This document shows positions 15,405 to 21,479 of a stretch of DNA of 21,479 nucleotides, one piece after another. Position 1 is the stretch's first letter. Each line of letters opens with the position of its first letter. A model generated the notes under the pieces. The model saw nothing but the letters and a program-made list of their open reading frames with translations. It was not told the DNA's origin and searched no databases. Source of the stretch: JAADDG01 sp964450755 (GTDB lineage: Bacteria; Campylobacterota; Campylobacteria; Campylobacterales; JAADDG01); assembly GCA_964450755.1 (NCBI GenBank), contig CAYVDJ010000011.1, positions 1-21,479 of the forward strand, in the 5' to 3' direction. The translations under genes were made by a program, and so were the position numbers.

Positions 15405-15738
15405 CACCAAACTCTTCAATTGCTTTCTCAAGAGGTGTCAGATACATCAAAGCCGGACCTCCGTGCATCAACACCGCCTGCATACCGGCATCCATAATCT
15501 CTTCACGGGAGCATCCGGCTCTCAAAGCTTCATTTGTATGTAAAGCTATACACCATTCACATTGTGCAGCCACAGAAAGAGCTATGTTGATGAGTTCTTT
15601 TTGTTTAACACTCAAAGGTCCCTCTTTTGTTACAGCTGTCATAAAATTCAAAAATGATTTGATCTCTTGAGGCTGTTCCTTTTGGAGTTTACCTATAAGC
15701 TTTTTAACATCTGTCAATTTTTCCTGCATTTTACCCAT
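15397..15738 (-). CDS. AhpD-like carboxymuconolactone-decarboxylase-family protein, 113 aa
   Basis: Small all-helical protein of the AhpD/CMD family with the redox motif Q-C60-E-W-C63-IAL-H67. The spacing E48-C60-C63-H67 equals that of E118-C130-C133-H137 in Mycobacterium tuberculosis AhpD (from memory of that enzyme); the extra histidine of AhpD between the cysteines is W62 here. AhpD passes electrons from lipoylated E2, reduced by Lpd, to the peroxidase AhpC. Lying between a membrane protein gene and pdhA in the same operon as E2 and Lpd, this protein is well placed to draw electrons from the lipoyl arm. GGAG lies seven bases before the ATG. It overlaps the upstream membrane gene by 8 bases and pdhA by 8. 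No AhpC gene is in the window, so the final acceptor is unknown. Confidence 0.88.
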   Translation of the reverse strand: MGKMQEKLTDVKKLIGKLQKEQPQEIKSFLNFMTAVTKEGPLSVKQKELINIALSVAAQCEWCIALHTNEALRAGCSREEIMDAGMQAVLMHGGPALMYLTPLEKAIEEFGDE

Positions 15739-16663
15739 TTTGTACTCCTTCTTGTTTGTAAGACATAATTAAATGAAAAAACATAATTTGAGCAAAAAAC
15801 ATAGATAATATATTTATTACCGGTACAAAATTTAACAGTGAAGCAAAAACTGCTATTATCCATAGATAGAATTTATGTTTTTTAAGTTCTTTAACTCCTG
15901 CCTCCTCACAATAAAGAGAGGCAACACTCAAAAATGAAGAATCTTTAATAAGCCATGACCATAAAAAAAGCTGTATAAGTATATTTACAACCGGTACAAA
16001 TAAAAGAGGAAAAAATAACAAAGACATTAAAACAAAATATAAAACATCCCAAAATGCTTTGGAACTGAATCCTGTTTTTAAAGCTCTCTCTCTTATCTTC
16101 ACATATTCATAATCTCTCTTTTTTAAAGCTCTCAAAAACGGCTCTCTATAAAAAAGATTTATCAGAAACATGGAAATAATAAAACCGTTATAAAAAACAT
16201 AAACAGCCAAAAACCACGCAATTCCCTGATCAACAGTTTCAAAAGGCAACCATGTAAGAAGCTTTGTTATACCGTGATAAATATTTCCCCAATAATAAAA
16301 AGCCACAAGTGTCCAAAAGAGGGAAATAATCAAAACCAGAGAAACAATAAGATATTCATACTGCTCCTTTTTGAAATATTTTGTTATAGGTATATTAAAA
16401 AATGCTATAAATAATGCAAAAGTAATCAAAACCGCTTGAAACCATAAAAAAAAGGATAATACAAAGGCTCCGTTGGCTTTAACTATTGAAAAAGGTATCC
16501 ATGAGATGGATTTTGCCGCTATTGCTGTAACAGGTGTCCAAAATACAAACCCTATACCAACCCACAGTAAGAACAGAGGTATTCCGATACCCAAAGCAAT
16601 TTTGGTAACAGGCCAACTTAATACATCTTTTATACTTTTTACAAATATATGATAAAAACTCAT
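15731..16663 (-). CDS. EI24/CysZ-like integral membrane protein, 310 aa
   Basis: Very hydrophobic protein with about six to seven predicted membrane spans (roughly 22-44, 66-90, 104-126, 148-172, 206-238, 262-300). The paired hydrophobic segments with internal prolines (FFPLLFVPVVNILIQLF and LNFVPVINILSMFFAQ) resemble the EI24 domain shared with CysZ, the sulfate-uptake protein, and with TerC-unrelated EI24 membrane proteins. At 310 residues it is longer than E. coli CysZ (253). Its ATG overlaps the glgP stop (ATGA), with GGAG five bases before the start, and its end overlaps the AhpD-like gene by eight bases. Transport of sulfate is not supported by context; its job next to PDH and glycogen phosphorylase is unknown. 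Confidence 0.75.
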   Translation of the reverse strand: MSFYHIFVKSIKDVLSWPVTKIALGIGIPLFLLWVGIGFVFWTPVTAIAAKSISWIPFSIVKANGAFVLSFFLWFQAVLITFALFIAFFNIPITKYFKKEQYEYLIVSLVLIISLFWTLVAFYYWGNIYHGITKLLTWLPFETVDQGIAWFLAVYVFYNGFIISMFLINLFYREPFLRALKKRDYEYVKIRERALKTGFSSKAFWDVLYFVLMSLLFFPLLFVPVVNILIQLFLWSWLIKDSSFLSVASLYCEEAGVKELKKHKFYLWIIAVFASLLNFVPVINILSMFFAQIMFFHLIMSYKQEGVQNG

Positions 16664-18798
16664 TTTTTCTCCTTTTTTGCAATTTCTGTTGAGATTGGAA
16701 TATAAAATTTTCTCAGATAATCTTTCATCATTCGTCTGGCACTGAATTTAGGAGAAATCTCTTTTATGGACTCTCTCATAACTTTTATCCACCCGTGAGG
16801 CAGACCGTTTTCACCTGTCTCATAAAACAGAGGAACAATTTTATCTTCTATAATATCATATAATGCTATGGCATCTTCTTCATTATCTGAAATTCTTTTT
16901 CCAAACAGCCAACCATTTTTTTCGTTATATCCTTCAGCCCACCATCCCTCAAAATTGGATAAATGTAAAGTTCCATTAAGAGCCGCTTTCATACCGCTTG
17001 TACCACTTGCTTCCATAAGAGGAAGAGGATTATTCAACCAAATATCAACACCATGAACAAGATATCTAGCAACCTCCTCTCCATAATCTTCTATAAAAGC
17101 TATTCTTCCGCTAAATCTTGGATTTTGGGCTGTTTTAAAGATATGTTGTAATATTTTTTTACCGGGATTGTCGGCAGGATGAGCCTTACCGGCAAATATG
17201 ATCTGAAGAGGTCTTTCAAAATTATTGACTATTTTTTCAAGACGGTCTAAATCATAAAGTATTAAATCCGGTCTTTTATATTCAGTCATCCGTCTGGCAA
17301 AACCTATTGTCAGAATATCAGGATCAAGCATCACTCCTTCAGCCATAGCTACAAGAGGATCTATCCCTTCATCAGACCATTTACGGCGTACTCTTTCACG
17401 GATAAAATTTACCATTTTAATCTTATTATTATAATGAAATCTCCATACAGTTTCATCACTTAAATCTTCTATCTTATCCCAAAGTTCTTTTTGATCCTGG
17501 ATATTCAACCAACCCTCACCAAAAAGTTCATCTAGCTTCTCAAAAAGTTCATCTCCTATCCATGTAGGCAGATGTACTCCGTTGGTTATATAATCAATAG
17601 GCACATCATCTATATCTTTTTTATCAAAAACATTTTTCCATATCTCTTTTGTAACCTCACAATGTTCTTTACTGACTGCATTTTTTTTATCACACATTTT
17701 AAGAGCAAAAACTGTCATATTAAAACCGGAAGAAGGATTATCAGGATTTATTCCGAAACTGAAAAATCTCTCTTTGTCTATTTTAAGTCTTTTTAGATAA
17801 TCTTCAAAATAGTATCCTATCAAATCAAAACTATAAACATCAGTGGCAGCCTGTAAAGGAGTATGCGTTGTAAAAACAGAAGTTTTTCTGACCATTTCTA
17901 TCGAATCATCAAAATTCATATTATCATTTTCCATAAAACTTCTTACCCTTTCAAAAAGAGCAAAAGCCGGATGACCTTCATTGAGATGTAAAATAGAATA
18001 TTTAATTCCAAGTTCTTCCAAAACCCTATAACCCCCTATCCCAAGTACTATCTGCTGTCTAAGACGCTGATTTAAATCCGGAGTATAAAGTCGCGAAGAG
18101 ATCCCTCTGTCCCACGGATCATTTTGCTCTATATCCGTATCGAGCAGATAAAGTGTAACACGACCGACATTTATTTTCCATATTGCCGTATATACGGGCG
18201 GATCTATAAAAGGTACTTTTATAATAAAATGTTTTTTATTTTTATCAAGCACTCTCTCTATCGGAGCAGTATCTTTGTCAATCGGCTCATTGGTACCGTT
18301 TTGCCACCCATCACTTCCTATAATCTGTCTTACATAGCCCTGAGGATACATAAAACCTATTCCTACCATCAAAAGCCCCATATCACTGCTCTCTTTTAAA
18401 ATATCTCCCGCCAAAAAGCCAAGACCCCCAGAATATATGGGTAAAGAGTGATGCAGACCGTATTCTGCACAAAAGTAGGCTATGGGTAAAGATTTCTCTT
18501 TGACACAGCTATTTATATCATTTATATAACTTCTAAAAAGAGTATGTACATAATGATATTCCCTGATAAAATCTTTGTTGGCACATATTTTTTGAAAATC
18601 TTTCTCATTCATCCTTTTTAACATTTTTATAGGATTATGATTACTCTCTTTCCAAAGATAAGGATTTAAAAGTCTGAAGAGCTTTTTTCCTCTGGGATTA
18701 TATGTCCACCAAAGATTTAAAGCAATATCACGAAGTCCTTCAATCTCTTTTGGAAGAGTAGGAATTGAAATATTGACAGAGGGATCTTTTTTTAGCAT
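16660..18798 (-). CDS. glgP: Alpha-glucan (glycogen/maltodextrin) phosphorylase, 712 aa
   Basis: Cleaves terminal alpha-1,4-linked glucose from glycogen or maltodextrin with phosphate, giving glucose-1-phosphate. The N-terminal DUF3417 segment (about 15-105, with LNLWWTYNP and LWKESNHNP) is typical of the shorter bacterial/archaeal phosphorylase family (TIGR02094-type, roughly 600-850 aa). Conserved landmarks include AYFCAEYGLHHSLPIYSGGL, LHLNEGHPAF, ITNGVHLPTW, FARRMTEYKRPDL, and the pyridoxal-phosphate site EASGTSGMKAALNG with K604. At H312 the loop reads HTPLQAATD, where relatives usually have HTPVPAGHD. The Shine-Dalgarno sequence is weak. A micro-ORF resembling its own N-terminus ends three bases upstream, and the gene overlaps the membrane protein gene downstream by four bases. 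Confidence 0.94.
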   Translation of the reverse strand: MLKKDPSVNISIPTLPKEIEGLRDIALNLWWTYNPRGKKLFRLLNPYLWKESNHNPIKMLKRMNEKDFQKICANKDFIREYHYVHTLFRSYINDINSCVKEKSLPIAYFCAEYGLHHSLPIYSGGLGFLAGDILKESSDMGLLMVGIGFMYPQGYVRQIIGSDGWQNGTNEPIDKDTAPIERVLDKNKKHFIIKVPFIDPPVYTAIWKINVGRVTLYLLDTDIEQNDPWDRGISSRLYTPDLNQRLRQQIVLGIGGYRVLEELGIKYSILHLNEGHPAFALFERVRSFMENDNMNFDDSIEMVRKTSVFTTHTPLQAATDVYSFDLIGYYFEDYLKRLKIDKERFFSFGINPDNPSSGFNMTVFALKMCDKKNAVSKEHCEVTKEIWKNVFDKKDIDDVPIDYITNGVHLPTWIGDELFEKLDELFGEGWLNIQDQKELWDKIEDLSDETVWRFHYNNKIKMVNFIRERVRRKWSDEGIDPLVAMAEGVMLDPDILTIGFARRMTEYKRPDLILYDLDRLEKIVNNFERPLQIIFAGKAHPADNPGKKILQHIFKTAQNPRFSGRIAFIEDYGEEVARYLVHGVDIWLNNPLPLMEASGTSGMKAALNGTLHLSNFEGWWAEGYNEKNGWLFGKRISDNEEDAIALYDIIEDKIVPLFYETGENGLPHGWIKVMRESIKEISPKFSARRMMKDYLRKFYIPISTEIAKKEKK

Positions 18799-18842
18799 AA
18801 TTTATTCTTTCTGTTTTAATTTTTTCAAAGAAATATTGACAG
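18767..18842 (-). repeat. 13-base direct repeat pair at the glgP 5' end
   Basis: CTGTCAATATTTC on the minus strand occurs at 18842-18830 (in the micro-ORF) and again at 18779-18767 (codons for S-VNIS in glgP), 63 bases apart and in the same reading frame. Both encode VNIS, and both ORFs begin ATG-x-TAAAA, so the match extends to protein level. It looks like a partial tandem duplication of the start of glgP. Confidence 0.6.
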
Positions 18843-18858
18843 GCAAATATTTTATCAT
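18802..18858 (-). CDS. Candidate 18-codon micro-ORF resembling the GlgP N-terminus
   Basis: The reading MIKYLPVNISLKKLKQKE starts at an ATG overlapping the ppsA stop (ATGA) and ends in TAA three bases before the glgP ATG. AGGAGA (18872-18867) lies eight bases upstream, a far better ribosome binding site than that of glgP itself. The peptide aligns with the start of GlgP (MLKKDPSVNISIPTLPKE), sharing VNIS and 13 exact bases. It may be a decayed duplicate of the glgP 5' end that now serves as a leader bringing ribosomes to glgP, or a remnant with no function. Expression is not shown by sequence alone. Confidence 0.45.
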   Translation of the reverse strand: MIKYLPVNISLKKLKQKE

Positions 18859-21266
18859 TTACCTATTCTCCTCTCAAGTTCTATAATATCTTTTATAGTT
18901 TTCAGCACACTGTCTGGATTTAAACTGATAGAGTCTATTCCGAGCCGTACCAAAAATTCGGCAACTTCAGGATAATCAGACGGTGCCTGACCACAAATAC
19001 CGCTATGACGACCGTTTCTTTTCGATCCTTTTACCGCCATCTCTATCATTTTCATCACACCCTCGTCTCTCTCCTCATAATCAAATGCCACGATTTGAGA
19101 ATCTCTGTCCACTCCCAAAGTAAGTTGTGTCAAATCATTTGATCCGATACTGAAACCATCAAATATTTTGGAAAATTCATCTATCAAAATAACATTATTG
19201 GGAATTTCACACATCATATATATTTTCAAGCCATCTTTCCCCCTCTCAAGAGAGTACTTTGCCATCGTGTCGATCACTTTTTTACCCTCCTGCACTCTTC
19301 TGCAAAAGGGAATCATCAAGATCACATTTTTAAAACCCATATCCTCTCTTACTCTTTTCATAGCCTGACACTCAAGAGCAAAACCCTCTTCGTATCTCGG
19401 ATGAGAATACCTTGCCGCTCCTCTGAAACCTATCATGGGATTATCTTCTTTTGGTTCAAAAAATTCTCCCCCAAGCAAAGTTGCATATTCATTGGTTTTA
19501 AAATCACTCATTCTGACAACACACGGTTTTGGATAAACTGCTGCTGCTATTGTGGCAACTCCTTCAGAAAGAGTTTTTATAAAAAAATCTTCCATATCTT
19601 TATAGGCAAAACTAAGCTTTTCAAGTTCTCTTCTTGTTTTTTCATCAACTTTTTCAGGATGCTTCAAAGCCATGGGATGAGCCTTTATATAGCTGTTGAT
19701 GATAAATTCCATCCTTGCAAGTCCTACTCCTTCAACCGGCAAAGAGGAGAGAGAAAAAGCAAGTTCGGGATTTCCAAGATTCATCATTATAGAGGTTTTT
19801 GGTTTGGGGAGAGAACCAAGATCGGTTTTTACAATCTCATATTCAAGCTCTCCTTCATAAACATATCCGCTCTCCCCTTCGGCACAGCTTACAGTTACCA
19901 TTTGGGCATCATGTAAAATTTCAGTAGCGTTTTTTGTTCCGACAACAGCCGGAATCCCAAGTTCACGGCTGACTATCGCTGCATGACAGGTTCTGCCTCC
20001 TTTATTTGTAACCACCGCCGAAGCCATTTTCATAACAGGTTCCCAATCAGGAGTAGTCGTATCAGCCACCAAAACTTCACCCTTTTTGAAATCACTTAAA
20101 GAGTCTGTATCTTTTATATAATGAACTTTTCCTATTCCTATTTTTGTTCCGACAGCTCGTCCTGTCACTAGAACTTCACCTTTTTTCTTGAGGTGATACA
20201 TCTCTAAAACAGTTCCCTTTTTTTGTGATTCAACAGTTTCGGGACGGGCTTGAACCATATATATTTTCCCGTCAATCCCGTCTTTTGCCCACTCCATATC
20301 CATCGGTTTTTGATATCCGGCTTTTTGGGAGTAATGATCTTCCACTTTTAGGGCATACTCACCCAAAATCATTACATCTTCATCACTTATACAAAATCTC
20401 TCTCTTTTATCACTGGGAGTTTCTATGTTTTTTGTATATTCAACGGCGATATTATCGGTATTTAGTCTGTCTGTAAAAACCATTTCAAATTCTTTCGCAC
20501 CCAAACGGCGTTTTAAAACCTCTCTGTATCCTTTTTTAAAAGTCGGTTTATGAACATAAAAACTGTCAGGCTCAATACTTCCTTGAACAACATTTTCTCC
20601 AAGACCGTAAGCGGCATTGATAAAAACAACATCTCTAAAACCGGTTTCTGTATCTATACTGAACATCACACCACTTGCTCCAATATCGGAGCGTACCATT
20701 TTCATTACGACAACAGAGAGATAAACTTTAAAATAATTAAAATTATTATCATATTTATAATGGATGGATCGATCTGTAAAATTTGAAGCAAGACACCTTT
20801 TATAAGCATCAAGCAAATCTTCTTTTGTTTTAATATTGAGATATGTATCATTTTGACCGGCGAAAGAGGCTTCCGGCGAATCCTCGGCCGTTGCAGAACT
20901 TCTGACTGCAAGTGAGAGTGAACTTCCATACTCTTTTTTCAACTCATCATAACTTTTTAGTATCTCATCTTTGAGATCATTTGGAATTTTACAGTTATAG
21001 ATAATTTCTCTGCATTTTTTTCCTCTTTTTTGCAAATCTTTCACATCATTGATATCCAACCCGTCCAACTCTTTATGAAGCTTTTCCCATGCATCGTTAA
21101 AATCAAGAATATATCTGTAAGCATCGGAACTTACGGCAAAACCGTTTGGAACAAGTACTCCTTCGTTTGTCAGATTTTTATACATCTCTCCCAAACTTGC
21201 ATTTTTACCGCCTACTTCGGCTACATCATCTATCCCGATTTCCTTAAACCACTTTATATATTTCAT
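18855..21266 (-). CDS. ppsA: Phosphoenolpyruvate synthase, 803 aa
   Basis: Converts pyruvate, ATP and water to phosphoenolpyruvate, AMP and phosphate, the entry to gluconeogenesis. The N-terminal nucleotide-binding domain (about 1-345) starts with EVGGKNASLGEM and includes LAVRSSATAEDSPEASFAGQ. The swivelling phosphohistidine domain has GGRTCHAAIVSRELG with H428 as the phosphorylated residue (H421 in E. coli). The C-terminal barrel (about 470-803) holds FSIGSNDLTQLTLGVDRDS and GICGQAPSD with C758 (C751 in E. coli), the proton-donating cysteine. Length matches the family (about 790 aa), and the water-using PpsA is favoured over pyruvate phosphate dikinase (about 870-900 aa). GGGAGAAT precedes the ATG by three to four bases. 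It follows a 62-aa membrane protein by ten bases. Confidence 0.96.
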   Translation of the reverse strand: MKYIKWFKEIGIDDVAEVGGKNASLGEMYKNLTNEGVLVPNGFAVSSDAYRYILDFNDAWEKLHKELDGLDINDVKDLQKRGKKCREIIYNCKIPNDLKDEILKSYDELKKEYGSSLSLAVRSSATAEDSPEASFAGQNDTYLNIKTKEDLLDAYKRCLASNFTDRSIHYKYDNNFNYFKVYLSVVVMKMVRSDIGASGVMFSIDTETGFRDVVFINAAYGLGENVVQGSIEPDSFYVHKPTFKKGYREVLKRRLGAKEFEMVFTDRLNTDNIAVEYTKNIETPSDKRERFCISDEDVMILGEYALKVEDHYSQKAGYQKPMDMEWAKDGIDGKIYMVQARPETVESQKKGTVLEMYHLKKKGEVLVTGRAVGTKIGIGKVHYIKDTDSLSDFKKGEVLVADTTTPDWEPVMKMASAVVTNKGGRTCHAAIVSRELGIPAVVGTKNATEILHDAQMVTVSCAEGESGYVYEGELEYEIVKTDLGSLPKPKTSIMMNLGNPELAFSLSSLPVEGVGLARMEFIINSYIKAHPMALKHPEKVDEKTRRELEKLSFAYKDMEDFFIKTLSEGVATIAAAVYPKPCVVRMSDFKTNEYATLLGGEFFEPKEDNPMIGFRGAARYSHPRYEEGFALECQAMKRVREDMGFKNVILMIPFCRRVQEGKKVIDTMAKYSLERGKDGLKIYMMCEIPNNVILIDEFSKIFDGFSIGSNDLTQLTLGVDRDSQIVAFDYEERDEGVMKMIEMAVKGSKRNGRHSGICGQAPSDYPEVAEFLVRLGIDSISLNPDSVLKTIKDIIELERRIGK
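18867..18872 (-). promoter_or_regulatory. Strong ribosome binding site inside the ppsA 3' end
   Basis: AGGAGA, within codons for the ERRIG end of PpsA, is eight bases from the ATG of the micro-ORF at 18858. It points to translation of the micro-ORF, with glgP perhaps reached by reinitiation. Because it also encodes conserved-looking PpsA residues, it could be coincidental. Confidence 0.45.
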
Positions 21267-21276
21267 AATATTCTCC

Positions 21277-21465
21277 CTAAAAATGCGGAAAGCCTATAAA
21301 AAGATTGGCAAATCCTCCAAAAAGCATTGTAAACAGAGCCAAAACAAAATAGACAATAAAAAGTGCCGGAATAGAAGCAAATGCAAATTTCACAAGCACA
21401 ACCACAAGATCCAAAAAAGGAATATCCAATCCCGAAATAACCACTCTTCTTTTATCTTCCTGCAT
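21277..21465 (-). CDS. Small membrane protein of unknown function, 62 aa
   Basis: A short hydrophilic start (MQEDKRRVV) is followed by ISGLDIPFLDLVVVLVKFAF and a second hydrophobic stretch (ALFIVYFVLALFTMLFGG), giving one long or two short membrane spans, ending GFPHF. AAAGGATA lies about eight bases before the ATG, and the stop is ten bases from the ppsA start with the ppsA ribosome binding site directly after it, so it looks like a real gene, first in the visible part of the operon. I recognise no named family. The operon promoter is likely beyond the right edge of the window. Confidence 0.7.
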   Translation of the reverse strand: MQEDKRRVVISGLDIPFLDLVVVLVKFAFASIPALFIVYFVLALFTMLFGGFANLFIGFPHF

Positions 21466-21479
21466 TTTAATATCCTTTA

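Noticed and set aside
15405..15431. TTG start giving a pdhA protein nine residues longer
   Set aside because: Needs a rare start with no ribosome site and a larger overlap; the ATG at 15404 fits family N-termini.
1..21479. CRISPR arrays, tRNA/rRNA genes, insertion sequences, prophage or integration sites
   Set aside because: Read for on both strands; no regularly spaced repeats, cloverleaf, transposase or integrase, and no paired terminal repeats were found.

Overview
The window looks like a chromosomal segment of a Campylobacterota (Epsilonproteobacteria) member, probably a free-living, sulfur-associated chemolithotroph rather than a gut pathogen. This rests on low GC with A/T-rich wobble positions, the ilvB-ilvH-lpxD gene order known from that phylum, -10-only promoters behind T-rich tracts, a sulfide:quinone-oxidoreductase-like flavoprotein, and many short gene overlaps. 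The assignment is inference from gene content and style; no rRNA or tRNA is present to fix it.

Layout. The first 175 bases hold the 5' end of a leftward GT-C (ArnT/PMT-like) membrane glycosyltransferase. After a 293-base divergent spacer with two adjacent inverted repeats, genes run rightward to 10921: metH (cobalamin-dependent methionine synthase, TTG start), a PemK/MazF-like protein with a 61-residue N-terminal extension, an SQR-like flavoprotein overlapping a small lipoprotein gene, the tightly packed ilvB-ilvH-lpxD-79-aa cluster, and a secreted LVIVD-propeller protein ending in two DUF4214 units. An 88-base convergent spacer (10922-11009) separates this from a long leftward operon filling the rest of the window (21465 down to 11010).

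The leftward operon reads, in transcription order: a 62-aa membrane protein, ppsA (PEP synthase), an 18-codon micro-ORF resembling the start of the next gene, glgP (alpha-glucan phosphorylase), an EI24/CysZ-like membrane protein, an AhpD-family CxxC protein, and pdhA-pdhB-pdhC-lpd (a complete pyruvate dehydrogenase complex). From glgP onward every gene overlaps the next by 4-14 bases, so it should behave as one transcript. It links glycogen breakdown with both exits of the pyruvate node: PEP synthesis and acetyl-CoA formation.

The most interesting part is this operon. Campylobacterota usually use ferredoxin-linked pyruvate oxidoreductase instead of PDH. The PDH here comes with an AhpD-like protein whose Glu/Cys/Cys/His spacing matches mycobacterial AhpD, the known link between lipoyl-E2/E3 and peroxide reduction. 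The E2 carries Asn where the catalytic motif normally has Asp, and possibly two subunit-binding domains. The E3 has an altered FAD fingerprint. Together these suggest a specialised or repurposed lipoyl redox system.
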